Positions 1 through 10,155 are shown, numbered from the stretch's first letter. The stretch is 64,000 nt of DNA from Limnohabitans sp. 2KL-51 (GCF_003063645.1 NZ_NESJ01000003.1:62001-126000); one strand, 5' to 3'. The notes: generated from the sequence alone by a model not told the origin. Translations and numbers: made by a program.

Positions 1-21
1 ACGCTTGATTTAAGAGCCAAC

Positions 22-240
22 TGAATCGCCCAGATTTTGGGGAGTCGCCTCACTTTGAGAAGATGGTGCTATGCGCAAGAAATCACACGCTTTTTCACCT
101 AAGATGTGCGAGAGCGCTTTTCGCATGGTTCTAAATACCTAGGTGAGTACGCCTTACTTTTGGGCGTCCATTGAGACCATTGCCTCCAAGATCAGGTGTG
201 TGCCGCAAACCATCAATGACTGGTTTCGCCAGCATGTAGT
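22..240 (+). pseudogene. IS3-family transposase orfA remnant
   Basis: Reading from an ATG at 71 gives MRKKSHAFSPKMCESAFRMV, then an in-frame TAG at 140. The same frame resumes as FWASIETIASKIRCVPQTIN and DWFRQHV. This is the typical helix-turn-helix N-terminal part of IS3-family OrfA (Transposase_8). A frameshift near the TAG is likely, because the neighbouring frame reads LGEYA there, as intact relatives do. About 50 bases upstream, TGAATCGCCCAGATTTTGGG resembles an IS3 left terminal repeat. No orfB or right end is visible, so this is a dead fragment. It is too broken for the ORF track. Confidence 0.75.
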
Positions 241-553
241 AAACCCAACCGTAGTTAGTCGAATGTCGGATAACAAGAAACTAGTTGCTCAGAGAGTCTT
301 CCATTAACGACCGCATCCAGCCTGAACCGGACTTCAAGGGTAAAAATACCAAGGACAGCTACACACCAGAAGCCGACCGCCAAATCTTGGGCAATGCCTC
401 GTGTAGTTGTAAAAATTAAACGCTCAAAAAACAATAAGTCAGGGTGCCGCGTTCCCAATCAACTTCTCTGCAGCTTATTTGGACAAAAAAATTGACCTTT
501 GCTGTGAGAGCCCCTCATAAAGCTATCCCCCACTCCCCCTGGGCTTGGGGGTC

Positions 554-703
554 CTACTGGGAGTGGCTAACAGCTACTATCACCATCTTCTGCCACCTTG
601 TCAGCGAAACTACTATCAAGTGTGACTACTATCCCCCAGCCCGAGATGTCTACTATCAATGCTGGCCAACCTACTATCAGGCCGAAGCTGGGCGCCTACT
701 ATC
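554..703. repeat. Cluster of CTACTATC direct repeats
   Basis: The octamer CTACTATC occurs exactly at 574, 610, 626, 650, 671 and 696, with a partial copy (CTACT) at 554. All are in the same orientation, with spacing of 16 to 36 bases. The overlapping 92-residue ORF has no recognisable protein, so I read this as a DNA-level repeat. It could be a transposase-binding end of a lost element (multi-repeat ends occur in IS21-like elements) or an iteron-like array. Neither is proven. The rest of 240-830 shows no gene I can recognise. Confidence 0.6.
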
Positions 704-831
704 AACAATGACTCATGATTAGATCGAATCAAGAGACACAACCAAGGAGACCGCCAGCGCCGACCTGAAGTTTCATTGAGTCAAGTTTGCGAAGTGCCCG
801 GGATTGAATTCCCGTACTTTTCCCGTACAGA

Positions 832-866
832 CGAAAAAAAAGCACCGAGCGTTTCCGCCAAGTGCT
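832..866 (-). terminator. Rho-independent terminator after tRNA-Val
   Basis: On the minus strand AAGCAC and GTGCTT pair around a GC-rich inner stem with a GAAA loop, followed by eight T. It lies 19 bases after the tRNA 3' end and fits termination of that transcript. Confidence 0.75.
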
Positions 867-884
867 TGATTTTCCTACCGAATT

Positions 885-961
885 TGGTAGGCGCGACTAG
901 ATTCGAACTAGCGACCCCCACCATGTCAAGGTGGTGCTCTAACCAACTGAGCTACGCGCCT
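885..961 (-). tRNA. tRNA-Val (anticodon GAC)
   Basis: The minus strand folds as a full cloverleaf. The acceptor arms AGGCGCG and CGCGCCT pair, the D arm carries AGCTCAGTTGGTTAGAGC, the anticodon stem CCACC/GGTGG encloses the loop TTGACAT with anticodon GAC, and the T arm carries GTTCGAATC. The discriminator base is A and the CCA end is encoded. A short palindrome overlaps the 3' end. tRNA genes with mobile-element debris just beyond their 3' end are frequent integration sites, but no duplicated attachment sequence was seen here. Confidence 0.95.
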
Positions 962-1022
962 GCTAAGCCTTGAATTATAGCGAGAAAAACCCCCATTTGG
1001 GCTGCGATTCAATTACGGGTGT

Positions 1023-3323
1023 TTACCGCCTGCGGGCCGCCCTCACCCCTTTGACGCTGCGAACGCTGCCCAGAACTTTGTTCAAAGTGACCGCATCACC
1101 AATTTCCACCGTGAAGATCATCCAGGCCGTGCCCTTGACGGACTGGGTCTGCACGCCGATCACGTTCATCTTCTCTTTGGCAAAGACTTCAGAGATGTCG
1201 CGCAGCAAGCCTTGCCGATCAAAGGCTTCCACCGCCACGTCTACCGGGTAAACCGAGGCGTCGGCCCCCTTGTGTTCCCCCCAGCGAACATCGATCACGC
1301 GCTCGGCGTTGCGCGAGGCCAGTTCGCGGAAGTTGCTGCAGTCTTGGCGGTGGATGCTGACACCCTTGCCGCGTGTGACAAAGCCACCGATCGCATCGGG
1401 TGGTGCGGGTTTGCAGCAGCGCGAGAGTTGAGTGAGCAAGGAATCCACCCCCACCACCAACACGCCCGATGCCGATTTGCGGGTGCCCGCACCTTTGAAT
1501 TTTTTCTGAAAGTATTCATCGGGCTCCAGCGCGGGCGCGGGTGGGTTGAGCAAGACCTCGATGTTGCGCAGCGAATACTCGTCCTTACCCACCACCTCAA
1601 ACAAGCCGTCGGCCGATTTGAAGCCCAATTGACTGGCCAAATCGTCCAAGCGGATCGCAGTGCGGCCCATGCGCTGCAGGGATTTTTCGACCGCCTCGCG
1701 GCCTCGGGCAATGGTCTCGGCGCTGACTTGCGCATTGAACCAAGCCCGCACTTTGGCCCGTGCGCGTGGGCTGGCCAAAAAGCCTAAATCGGCATTGAGC
1801 CAGTCGCGAGACGGTCCGCCCTCCTTGATGGCGGTGATCTCCACCGTCTGGCCGTTGGCCAACGGGGTGTTCAGGGGCACCATGGCCCCATCCACTTTGG
1901 CACCCCGGCAGCGGTGCCCCAGGTTGGTGTGTACGGTGTAGGCGAAGTCGATGGGCGTGGCGCCTTGCGGCAGTTCCACCACGGCGGCCTCGGGCGTCAG
2001 CACATAAATGCGGTCGTCAAACAGGCCGTTGCCTGGCGCACTGGCTTGCGCAGCCCCTGACAGGTCGCGCTCCCAAGCCAGTAACTGACGCAGCACGGCA
2101 ATCTTGGTGTCGTATTCGCTGGTGGCCGAGACCCCTGAGTAGCCTTTGGCCCCAGCCTCCTTGTAGGCCCAATGTGCGGCCACCCCGTTTTCGGCGTGCT
2201 CGTGCATGGCCTGGGTGCGGATCTGCACCTCAATAGGGCCGCCGTCGGCGTCGCGCACCACGGTGTGCAGTGATTGGTAGCCGTTGGCTTTGGGCTTGGC
2301 GATGTAGTCGTCAAATTCTTCAGCAATGGGCGCAAAGTGTTCGTGCACCCAACTGAGCACTTGGTAACAATCGGCCACGCTGGGCACCACCACACGCAGG
2401 GCGCGGATGTCAAACACGCGGTCAAACGCCAGCAACTTGCCCCGCATCTTGCGCACGATGCTGTAGATGTGTTTGGGTCGCCCCGCCACAGTGGCAGCGA
2501 TGCCCTGGCTGGCCAAAGCTTGTTGCAGGCGCTCGCGCAGGGCCACCATGTAACGTTCGCGTTCGGTGCGCTTTTCATCCAGCAGCCGGGCAATGTCCTT
2601 GTAGGTGACAGGCTCCAAAAAGCGGAAGGACAGGTCTTCCATCTCCCATTTAATTTGCCAGATGCCCAAGCGGTTGGCCAAGGGCGCAAATACCTGCAGG
2701 GATTCGCTGGCCAACTCGGGGGGCACGGGCAATTTGGTGGCGGCAAAGTGGCGCAGGGTTTGCAAGCGCGAGGCCAGGCGCAGCATGACCACCCGAAAGT
2801 CACGGCTGAACGCCAGCAGCATCTTGCGCACGTTTTCGGTCTGCAAGCGGGGGCTGAGCGGCGTGTTGTCCGGCCCACGGGTGTGAGCCTCGGCCGCCCG
2901 GGACAAGCGCTGCACGATCACCAACTGGTGGGTCTGCATGGCCAGTTGCGCCAGCTGCGGGCCAAAGGCCTTGGCCATCACCTCCTCGGGCTTGTTCAAG
3001 TGCGGGCAGGCATAGACCAAATAACTGGCCGCCTGCATGGCCACCGAACCGCCAATGTCGGCCAAGATCGCGGCCACAGCATCGGCATGCGCCAAGATAT
3101 TTTCGCCCGTGTCCAGAGTTTCGCCCGCGATCAGCGGCTCGGCAAAGGCGCGGGCTTTGACCAAAGTTTCGCCCTGCTGGGCACTTTCGGCGGCATCGGC
3201 CGTGGCGAGCATCACTGGCGGCAATGAGGCGGGCGGCAATGCCGCGGGGGGGAAGTGCGGCATGTGCAAGCGCCCCGATGGCGACATCGGCTTGGCGGAA
3301 TAGCTGGAGGTGGGGCTGACCAT
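1023..3323 (-). CDS. relA: RelA-type (p)ppGpp synthetase
   Basis: Long RelA/SpoT-family stringent-response enzyme that makes (p)ppGpp from GTP/GDP and ATP. In order it has: a degenerate HD region (about residues 60-170) where the hydrolase HD motif is replaced by LVYACPHL; a synthetase domain with EFDDYIAKPKANGYQSLHT, whose acidic EFDD is the RelA rather than the SpoT version; a TGS domain (DDRIYVLTPEAAVVELPQGA); a C-terminal cysteine segment (LSRCCKPAPPD, HRQDCSNF); and an ACT domain. The pattern predicts synthetase without hydrolase activity. The track starts at a TTG (3362) that overlaps the upstream gene. I use the ATG at 3323, which has GAGG just upstream and follows the hydrolase stop by a few bases, giving 766 residues. 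It is probably co-transcribed with the hydrolase. Confidence 0.93.
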   Translation of the reverse strand: MVSPTSSYSAKPMSPSGRLHMPHFPPAALPPASLPPVMLATADAAESAQQGETLVKARAFAEPLIAGETLDTGENILAHADAVAAILADIGGSVAMQAASYLVYACPHLNKPEEVMAKAFGPQLAQLAMQTHQLVIVQRLSRAAEAHTRGPDNTPLSPRLQTENVRKMLLAFSRDFRVVMLRLASRLQTLRHFAATKLPVPPELASESLQVFAPLANRLGIWQIKWEMEDLSFRFLEPVTYKDIARLLDEKRTERERYMVALRERLQQALASQGIAATVAGRPKHIYSIVRKMRGKLLAFDRVFDIRALRVVVPSVADCYQVLSWVHEHFAPIAEEFDDYIAKPKANGYQSLHTVVRDADGGPIEVQIRTQAMHEHAENGVAAHWAYKEAGAKGYSGVSATSEYDTKIAVLRQLLAWERDLSGAAQASAPGNGLFDDRIYVLTPEAAVVELPQGATPIDFAYTVHTNLGHRCRGAKVDGAMVPLNTPLANGQTVEITAIKEGGPSRDWLNADLGFLASPRARAKVRAWFNAQVSAETIARGREAVEKSLQRMGRTAIRLDDLASQLGFKSADGLFEVVGKDEYSLRNIEVLLNPPAPALEPDEYFQKKFKGAGTRKSASGVLVVGVDSLLTQLSRCCKPAPPDAIGGFVTRGKGVSIHRQDCSNFRELASRNAERVIDVRWGEHKGADASVYPVDVAVEAFDRQGLLRDISEVFAKEKMNVIGVQTQSVKGTAWMIFTVEIGDAVTLNKVLGSVRSVKGVRAARRR

Positions 3324-3327
3324 GACC

Positions 3328-4266
3328 TCAATCGCCGAGCAAGAACTTGGCCACCACCGCAATTTGGTCGTCGCCTGTCAAGGTGGGGGCATGGCCAAAA
3401 CCCGGCCAGGTGTCCAGCCGGGCGCGGGGGCCACGCTCGGTCATGGCGGAGGCGTTTTCGCGAGTGAGCAAGTCAGATTCTTGCCCGCGAATGAGCAATG
3501 TTTTGGCTTGAATCTGGTCGTACAAAGCCCACAGTGCGGCTTCGCCCGCCGAGGCTGCTTCGGGTGTCAGGGCCCGCACCGGCTCGCCAATGGCCGGGTC
3601 GTAATGCAAGGTCACGGCTCCATCGCTGCCGGGGCGCAGCATGTGCGCAGACATCTCGCGCCACACATCAGCAGACACAGGCCCAAAACCAGTTGACAAA
3701 TCCCACAGAACGGCAGCCGCCTCATCCAGATCGCGGTACTGGCCGTATTGGCCCACATAGGTTTGCATGCGCTGCACCGAGCCCCAGGCGATGGCTGGCC
3801 CCACATCGTTCAGCACCAGATGGCGAATCGGCGCAGGCAGCGGCAGACCCGGCTGCCCCGCCAGCACCATGCCGATCAGCCCCCCCATGCTGGTGCCTAC
3901 CCAATCCAGGGTTTGAATGGGCTGATCTGCGCCCATTTGGGTTTTGACCTGGGCCAGCATGGCCAGCATGTCGGCGGCGTATTGCGGAATCTGATAACCA
4001 GTTGGCTCGGCCAGCCAATCGCTGCGACCACGCCCCACCACATCGGGGCAAATGACCTGCATGGGATGCGGACTTTGGGCGACCAAGGCCTGGGCCAGTC
4101 GGTCAAAATCCCTGCCCTGACGCGTCAGGCCATGCACACAAACCACCAAGTGGGCCGCTTGCGCGTCGCCCCAGCGCCAAAAAGCCATGCGGTGCTCTCC
4201 CTGGGGGTGGGGACAGGCCACAAATTCAAGTTCAGGTTGGGAGTGAGCGGGCATCGTGGCAGTCAT
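3328..4266 (-). CDS. Alpha/beta-fold hydrolase
   Basis: Single-domain alpha/beta hydrolase of about 312 residues. It has the oxyanion-hole HG in VCVHGLTRQGRDF near residue 45, the nucleophile elbow GTSMGG (Ser) near the middle, and a C-terminal catalytic His in GFGHAPTL. No signal peptide, so it is cytoplasmic. The family covers esterases, thioesterases and C-C hydrolases, and the substrate cannot be read from the sequence. The track start is a TTG. I use the first ATG (4266); another ATG lies 12 bases further in. It ends immediately before relA on the same strand, so the two may form a transcription unit. Confidence 0.8.
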   Translation of the reverse strand: MTATMPAHSQPELEFVACPHPQGEHRMAFWRWGDAQAAHLVVCVHGLTRQGRDFDRLAQALVAQSPHPMQVICPDVVGRGRSDWLAEPTGYQIPQYAADMLAMLAQVKTQMGADQPIQTLDWVGTSMGGLIGMVLAGQPGLPLPAPIRHLVLNDVGPAIAWGSVQRMQTYVGQYGQYRDLDEAAAVLWDLSTGFGPVSADVWREMSAHMLRPGSDGAVTLHYDPAIGEPVRALTPEAASAGEAALWALYDQIQAKTLLIRGQESDLLTRENASAMTERGPRARLDTWPGFGHAPTLTGDDQIAVVAKFLLGD

Positions 4267-4368
4267 GACAAAGCGTAACAATCAACAGCGCTGCGGCTCA
4301 AACCGAGCTTTTGCAGCGCCATAATGGGTTTTTTCAAACATCCTAATTCATCTTTCGGAGTGGACATC

Positions 4369-5139
4369 ATGTTGCAAGGTAAAACAGCGTTGGTCACCGG
4401 CTCTACCAGCGGTATTGGTCTGGGCATTGCCAAGTCTTTGGCCAAACAAGGTGCCAACATCGTGCTCAATGGCTTTGGCGATGCCGAAGGCCCCAAAGCC
4501 GAAATTGCCGCACTGGGCGTCAAAGTGGTTCACCACGGCGCCGACATGAGCAAAGCTGGCGAGATCGAAGCCATGATGAAATTCGCTGCCGACACCTTTG
4601 GCCGCGTAGACATTTTGGTCAACAACGCAGGCATCCAGCATGTCGCCAAGATCGAAGATTTTCCGGTGGAGCGCTGGGACGCCATCATCGCCATCAACTT
4701 GACAAGCGCCTTCCATGCCACCCGCCTGGCCTTGCCCGCCATGAAAGCGGCCAATTGGGGTCGGATCATCAACGTGGCCTCGACCCATGGTTTGGTCGGC
4801 TCTGCCGAAAAATCGGCTTATGTCGCCTCCAAGCACGGCGTGGTGGGTTTGACCAAAGTCACGGCTCTGGAGAATGCCACCACCGGCGTGACCTGCAACG
4901 CGATTTGCCCCGGCTGGGTGCTGACCCCTCTGGTGCAAAAACAGGTGGACGCCAAAGCCGCCGCCATGGGCCTGTCCAACGAAGAAGCCAAAAAAGTCCT
5001 GCTGCTGGAAAAAGAACCTTCCATGCAGTTCACCACCCCCGAAGAGCTGGGCGAGCTGGCGGTGTTTTTCTGTTCAGCTGCTGCCAACAACGTGCGCGGC
5101 GCAGCTTGGAACATGGACGGCGGCTGGACCGCCCAATAA
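4369..5139 (+). CDS. bdhA: 3-hydroxybutyrate dehydrogenase (SDR)
   Basis: Classical short-chain dehydrogenase of 256 residues that converts (R)-3-hydroxybutyrate and NAD to acetoacetate, a step in using poly-hydroxybutyrate. It has the cofactor motif TGSTSGIGLG, NNAG, catalytic YVASK, and the family-typical segments ASTHGLVGSAEKSAY and NAICPGWVLTPLV. The track begins 15 codons upstream, but CGGAG precedes the ATG at 4369 and MLQGKTALVTG is the normal family start. The ompR start follows after 4 bases, so the three genes 4369-7250 are probably one operon. Confidence 0.88.
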   Translation: MLQGKTALVTGSTSGIGLGIAKSLAKQGANIVLNGFGDAEGPKAEIAALGVKVVHHGADMSKAGEIEAMMKFAADTFGRVDILVNNAGIQHVAKIEDFPVERWDAIIAINLTSAFHATRLALPAMKAANWGRIINVASTHGLVGSAEKSAYVASKHGVVGLTKVTALENATTGVTCNAICPGWVLTPLVQKQVDAKAAAMGLSNEEAKKVLLLEKEPSMQFTTPEELGELAVFFCSAAANNVRGAAWNMDGGWTAQ

Positions 5140-5143
5140 GACC

Positions 5144-5872
5144 ATGAGCAACACCCCTCGCTTAGACAAAATTGTCATCGTCGACGATGACGCCCGCATT
5201 CGAGACTTGTTGCGCCGCTTTTTATCGCAAGAAGGTTTTGACGTGTTGTTGGCCGAAGACGGTCGGGCCCTGGATCGCATCCTGCTGCGCGAGACCATCG
5301 ACCTGATGGTGCTGGACCTGATGCTGCCCGGCGAAGACGGCCTGAGCATCTGCAAACGCTTGCGGGCCAGCGGGGTCAAAACGCCCGTGATCATGCTGAC
5401 CGCCAAAGGCGAAGACGTAGACCGCATCAACGGTCTGGAGATTGGGGCCGACGACTACTTGGGCAAACCCTTCAACCCCCGTGAGTTGCTGGCCCGCATC
5501 CATGCGGTGCTGCGCCGCAGGCCGGTCAACGAGCTGCCCGGCTCACCCTCCACCGAAGACGAGGTGATCAACTTTGGCCCCTTCAAGCTCGACTTAGGGG
5601 TCCGAGCCCTCAGCAAAGACGGCGTGGACATGGCGCTGACCACCGGCGAATTTGCCATGCTCAAGGCTTTGGCAAGGCACCCCCGTCAATCGCTCACCCG
5701 CGACAAGCTGGCCCAACTGGCGCGTGGCCGAGAGTTCGAGCCCTTTGACCGCAGCCTCGACGTGCAAATTTCCCGTCTGCGAAAAATGATCGAAGTCGAC
5801 CCTGCCACGCCCAAAATCATCCAGACCGTCTGGGGCGTGGGCTACGTCTTTGTGCCCGATGGACAACCGTGA
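5144..5872 (+). CDS. ompR: OmpR-family response regulator
   Basis: 242 residues with an N-terminal receiver domain: acidic pocket IVDDDARIR, phospho-acceptor Asp in LMVLDLMLPGEDG, Lys in GKPFNPREL. It ends with an OmpR/PhoB winged helix (LDVQISRLRKMIEVDP, IQTVWGVGYVF). The gene partner overlaps its 3' end, and receiver and DNA-binding sequence are closest to OmpR of proteobacteria, the regulator of porin and envelope genes. The exact regulon here is unknown. Confidence 0.9.
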   Translation: MSNTPRLDKIVIVDDDARIRDLLRRFLSQEGFDVLLAEDGRALDRILLRETIDLMVLDLMLPGEDGLSICKRLRASGVKTPVIMLTAKGEDVDRINGLEIGADDYLGKPFNPRELLARIHAVLRRRPVNELPGSPSTEDEVINFGPFKLDLGVRALSKDGVDMALTTGEFAMLKALARHPRQSLTRDKLAQLARGREFEPFDRSLDVQISRLRKMIEVDPATPKIIQTVWGVGYVFVPDGQP

Positions 5873-7250
5873 ATCAGCGCCCATTGCCGCAGATGAGGTG
5901 ACGACCCCAACGGCAGCTGGCCCCCTGGTCAAGCTCAGTCTGTTTTGGCGCACCTTCATCTTGTTGGCCTTGCTGATTTTTTTCAGCAGCGTGGCGTGGT
6001 TGCAGATGTTCAAAACGCAGGAATACGAGCCCCGCATCCTGCGCAATGCCCACCAAATTGCCACAGTGGTCAACCTGACCAAAACCGCGCTGAAAAACAG
6101 CGATGAGATAGCGCGCTTGGCGCTCATCACCGTGCTGGCCGACGAAGAGGATGTCAGCATCCAGCTGCGCGAACCGACAGATCGCATCGTGGACTTCACC
6201 GATTCCAGCATGGACAGCCGACTGGTCGATGAGATGATCAAACGTCTGGGGCCCGGCACGGTTGTGGCCTCCAGCGTGAACGATGAAGAGGGTTTGTGGA
6301 TTGGCTTTGCCATAGAACGCGACAGCTATTGGTTACAGATGGACCCCTCTCGCCTCAAGCCTCTAGGGGGTACTGCCTGGTTGATCTGGCTGAGCATCAC
6401 CACATCGCTGTCCTTGTTAGGGGCGGCCGTCATGGCTGGCCTGATTAACAGACCGCTCAAGCGCCTGTCTTACGCCGCCAGTCGCGTGCGGGAGGGGCAT
6501 TTTCATGGCGCAGCCCTGGACGAGGGAGCTGCGACCAGCGAGATACGTGAAGTCAACATCGGCTTCAACCGAATGGCCGAACGCCTGGCCAAAATAGAAG
6601 CCGAACGCGCTTTGATGCTGGCCGGGATCTCGCACGATCTGCGCACACCCTTGGCCCGCTTGCGGCTAGAGACAGAGCTGAGCGTGAGCGACCCGCAAAC
6701 CCGCGAGCTGATGGTGGCCGACATTGAGCAACTGGACGACATCATTGACCAGTTCTTGGACTATGCCCGCCCAGAGTCCACCGAGTTGGGGCCTGTACTT
6801 TTGACCGGCGTCATCAGCCGCTGCATCACCCCTTGGCGCAACAACACACGCTTGCAAATCTCGGTCGACGTGAGCGAAGACCTGCAAATTCAAGCCGAAC
6901 CTGTGGAACTGGGACGCGTGCTGTCGAACCTGCTGGAAAACGCACGGCGCTACGGCCAGAGCCCCGCTGACGGCATCACACGCGTCGAAATCGTCGCCCG
7001 CGTTCACGAAGGCTGGGTGCTACTTCGCGTGCGCGACCAAGGCCCAGGGGTGTCAGTAGAAACACTGAAAAACCTCACCCAACCTTTCTTCAGGGGCGAT
7101 TCAGCTCGAACTTCAGCCACGGGCTCTGGCCTGGGCCTGGCCATCGTCGAGCGCGCCGTTCAGCGCATGGGCGGCACTTTTTCGGTATTCAACAACAGCG
7201 CTGGCGGCTTGATGGCCTTGATGAAATTCAGGCAAGCCGACAACGACTGA
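5859..7250 (+). CDS. envZ: EnvZ-type sensor histidine kinase
   Basis: 463-residue membrane kinase. TM1 lies near residues 26-50 (FILLALLIFFSSVAW), followed by a periplasmic sensor of about 120 residues, TM2 (WLIWLSITTSLSLLGAAVMA), HAMP, then a phospho-acceptor His near residue 258 in LAGISHDLRTPLARL. The ATPase domain shows NLLENARRYG, RDQGPGV and GSGLGLAIV. The ATG at 5859 overlaps the end of ompR by 14 bases (the track start 5850 is a TTG), as expected for a translationally coupled pair. Downstream 7251-7627 is the rpoD leader. Confidence 0.9.
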   Translation: MDNRESAPIAADEVTTPTAAGPLVKLSLFWRTFILLALLIFFSSVAWLQMFKTQEYEPRILRNAHQIATVVNLTKTALKNSDEIARLALITVLADEEDVSIQLREPTDRIVDFTDSSMDSRLVDEMIKRLGPGTVVASSVNDEEGLWIGFAIERDSYWLQMDPSRLKPLGGTAWLIWLSITTSLSLLGAAVMAGLINRPLKRLSYAASRVREGHFHGAALDEGAATSEIREVNIGFNRMAERLAKIEAERALMLAGISHDLRTPLARLRLETELSVSDPQTRELMVADIEQLDDIIDQFLDYARPESTELGPVLLTGVISRCITPWRNNTRLQISVDVSEDLQIQAEPVELGRVLSNLLENARRYGQSPADGITRVEIVARVHEGWVLLRVRDQGPGVSVETLKNLTQPFFRGDSARTSATGSGLGLAIVERAVQRMGGTFSVFNNSAGGLMALMKFRQADND

Positions 7251-7627
7251 AAAAGCCCACTGCTGCCCGGAGCTTCACCCGGTGCGGGAAAACAGGGACG
7301 CCGCTGACCTTGCCACACCACCCAGTCTTATCCATCGGCACAAGCCAATTTAAGCCTGTCCATAGAAAATTAGGTACAATCTATGGTTTTCGGCAAGCGC
7401 GACAGCAGCACCTCCGGCCCGACCACCGCCTTCAGCGCGACGCCCCCAAGTGGGCAGGTCACCGTTCCGCAAGGACTGCATTCCAAATGTTCGCCCACCC
7501 TCTTGCCAATGCAGATTCAACGCTCATCTGATGCATTGATCTGTGACTTAACCCACGCCTGCGCCGGGATGTATTTGGCGCTGACTGTGTCTGTTTCCTT
7601 GTCCCTTTTTGTGATCTGAGGTTGACC
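7251..7627 (+). promoter_or_regulatory. Gene-free leader upstream of rpoD
   Basis: 377 bases without a supportable gene. The 73- and 78-residue ORFs in it have no recognisable domain. A TACAAT hexamer at 7375-7380 is the best -10 candidate, but no good -35 is seen at the right spacing. If it is used, rpoD has a roughly 240-base untranslated leader. GAGG lies just before the rpoD ATG. Confidence 0.35.
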
Positions 7628-10132
7628 ATGCCCGCTCAAAAGCCCAAGAATCCTGCCCAGGCCCCTGCCAAGTCCAAAGCCGTTGCAAAGACCCCTGTCA
7701 CTGTCAAAGCCAAAGCGCCCGTCGCCAAGGCAGCAGTGAAAGCGCCAGCCAAAACAACTGCCAAGGTGTCCGCACCAGCGGCGGCCAAAAAACCTGCCCA
7801 ACCGGTGGACAAAGTGGCCCCCAAGGCAGCCGCGCCCAAAGTCAAAACCACGCCAGCCCCAGCTGCACCTGCTAAGCCTGTCAAGAAAGACGCCTCCGTG
7901 CCCGCAAAGAAATCCGAAGCCATCGAAAAGAAACCCGCTGCCAAAGCCAAAGAGGTTGCAGCCGACGCACAACTCAAAAAACCAACCAAAGTGGCCAAAG
8001 CCGCAGTGCCAGCCGAAGACAAAAAGCCTGCAGCCAAAAAAGTAGTGGTTGGAGCCAAACGCGGACCCAAGAAAAAAGGCAGCATTGCCGAGCCGAGCAT
8101 CGACGATGAATTGGCCGAAATCGAAGCCGAACTCTACGAAGAACCGGCGGCGGAGGCCGATTCGGGCACCACTGAAAAGGTCAAGCCCCTGCGCATGAAG
8201 ATCAGCAAGGCCAAAGAAAGAGCCTTGATGAAAGAATTTGGCCTGGACGAGACCGTCCTGACCGAAGCCGAAATGAAGTCGCGCCGCGACCGTCTGAAAG
8301 CGCTGATCAAGCTGGGTAAAACCCGCGGCTACCTGACCAACGGCGAAATCAGCGACCACTTGCCCGACAAACTGGTCGATGCCGAAACCCTGGAAGTGGT
8401 GATCGCCACCCTGAACGACCTGGGTGTGGCGGTGTACGAGCAAACGCCCGACGCCGAGAGCCTGATCATCACCGACAACGCGCCTACCGGCTCAACCGAA
8501 GAAGAAGCCGAAGAGGCCGCCGAAGCCGCCCTGTCCACCGTGGACAGCGAATTCGGCCGAACCACCGACCCCGTGCGCATGTACATGCGTGAAATGGGCA
8601 CGGTGGAACTGCTGACCCGCGAAGGCGAAATCGAAATCGCCAAGCGCATCGAAGGCGGTTTGATGGACATGATGGCCGCGATCAGCGCGTCTCCTGCCAC
8701 CATCGCTGAAATTCTGCGCCTGGCCAACGAGATCCGCGAAGGAAAAATCGTCATCTCCACCGTGGTGGATGGTTTCGCCAACCTGAACGAGGCTGACGAC
8801 TACGTGGCCGAAGAAGACTTCGACGAATTCGACGAAGCCGACGACGACGACGGCAAAGGCGGCTCCAAAGCCCTGACCAAGAAGCTCGAAGAGCTAAAAA
8901 CCCAGGCCTTGGAACGCTTTGACCGCATCACCGATTATTTCGAAAAAGTGCACAAGGTCTACGACAAGGAAGGCTGGGGTACACCCGCTTACGTCAAGGT
9001 GCAATCGGTCCTGTCCGAAGAGCTGATGACCATTCGTTTCACCGCCAAAACCATCGAAAAATTGTGTGACATGGTGCGTGGTCAGGTGGACGATGTGCGC
9101 AAGAAAGAGCGCGAATTGCGCCGCATCATCGTGGACAAATGTGGCTACCCGCAAGACAACTTCATTGCCGACTTCAGCGGCCGCGATAAAAACGGCAAGC
9201 GCATTCCCTCCAACTTGCTCAACCTCAAGTGGATCGAAAAACAAGCCGCTGCGGGTAAGAGCTGGAGCGCCGTCATTGGCCGCAACATCCCGCCTGTGCA
9301 GGACCTGCAGCAAAAACTGATGGACTTGCAATCGCAAGTGGTGGTGCCGCTCGATGAACTGAAAGACATCAACAAGCGCATGAACGCCGGCGAGCGCTCG
9401 TCACGCGACGCCAAGAAAGAGATGATCGAGGCCAACTTGCGTCTAGTGATCTCGATCGCCAAGAAATACACCAACCGCGGCCTGCAATTCCTCGACTTGA
9501 TCCAGGAAGGTAACATCGGTTTGATGAAGGCGGTAGACAAGTTCGAATACCGTCGTGGCTACAAATTCTCGACTTACGCCACCTGGTGGATCCGTCAGGC
9601 CATCACCCGCTCGATTGCTGACCAGGCCCGCACGATCCGCATCCCGGTGCACATGATCGAGACCATCAACAAGATGAACCGCATTTCGCGTCAGCACTTG
9701 CAGGAATTCGGCTTTGAGCCCGATGCCTCGATCCTGGCCGAGAAGATGGAAATTCCCGAAGACAAGATCCGCAAGATCATGAAGATCGCCAAAGAGCCGA
9801 TCTCCATGGAAACGCCGATCGGTGACGACGACGACAGCCACCTGGGCGACTTCATCGAAGACAGCACGCACACCGCACCCATCGACGCGGCCCTGCAAGC
9901 CGGTCTGCGCGACGTGGTCAAGGACATCTTGGACAGCCTGACGCCCCGCGAAGCCAAAGTTCTGCGCATGCGTTTTGGCATCGAGATGTCCACCGACCAC
10001 ACGCTGGAAGAAGTGGGCAAGCAGTTCGATGTGACCCGCGAACGCATCCGCCAGATCGAAGCCAAGGCGCTGCGCAAGCTCAAGCACCCCAGCCGCAGCG
10101 ACAAACTGCGCAGCTTCATCGACACGATGTAA
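7628..10132 (+). CDS. rpoD: RNA polymerase primary sigma factor (sigma-70)
   Basis: 834-residue housekeeping sigma factor. A low-complexity Lys/Ala/Pro-rich extension covers about the first 150 residues. Region 1.1 follows, region 1.2 lies near 309 ([20 protein letters not shown]), and a long acidic non-conserved insert precedes the core. Region 2 near 600-675 contains the -10 recognition segment [20 protein letters not shown]. Region 4 near 790-830 contains the -35 helix-turn-helix [20 protein letters not shown]. The ATG at 7628 has GAGG upstream; the track uses a TTG two codons earlier. dnaG, a common neighbour of rpoD, is not present here. Confidence 0.97.
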   Translation: MPAQKPKNPAQAPAKSKAVAKTPVTVKAKAPVAKAAVKAPAKTTAKVSAPAAAKKPAQPVDKVAPKAAAPKVKTTPAPAAPAKPVKKDASVPAKKSEAIEKKPAAKAKEVAADAQLKKPTKVAKAAVPAEDKKPAAKKVVVGAKRGPKKKGSIAEPSIDDELAEIEAELYEEPAAEADSGTTEKVKPLRMKISKAKERALMKEFGLDETVLTEAEMKSRRDRLKALIKLGKTRGYLTNGEISDHLPDKLVDAETLEVVIATLNDLGVAVYEQTPDAESLIITDNAPTGSTEEEAEEAAEAALSTVDSEFGRTTDPVRMYMREMGTVELLTREGEIEIAKRIEGGLMDMMAAISASPATIAEILRLANEIREGKIVISTVVDGFANLNEADDYVAEEDFDEFDEADDDDGKGGSKALTKKLEELKTQALERFDRITDYFEKVHKVYDKEGWGTPAYVKVQSVLSEELMTIRFTAKTIEKLCDMVRGQVDDVRKKERELRRIIVDKCGYPQDNFIADFSGRDKNGKRIPSNLLNLKWIEKQAAAGKSWSAVIGRNIPPVQDLQQKLMDLQSQVVVPLDELKDINKRMNAGERSSRDAKKEMIEANLRLVISIAKKYTNRGLQFLDLIQEGNIGLMKAVDKFEYRRGYKFSTYATWWIRQAITRSIADQARTIRIPVHMIETINKMNRISRQHLQEFGFEPDASILAEKMEIPEDKIRKIMKIAKEPISMETPIGDDDDSHLGDFIEDSTHTAPIDAALQAGLRDVVKDILDSLTPREAKVLRMRFGIEMSTDHTLEEVGKQFDVTRERIRQIEAKALRKLKHPSRSDKLRSFIDTM

Positions 10133-10155
10133 ACCTGCCGGTCTGCAAAAAAATA

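Noticed and set aside
554-703. CRISPR array
   Set aside because: Repeats are only 8 bases with irregular spacing of 16-36 bases, and no cas genes are in the window.
3324-3362. TTG start that would lengthen RelA by 13 residues
   Set aside because: It overlaps the upstream hydrolase gene and adds a non-conserved segment; the ATG at 3323 has a GAGG upstream.
7383-7619. 78-residue ORF in the rpoD leader
   Set aside because: No recognisable domain or good ribosome site; lies in the promoter/leader region of rpoD.
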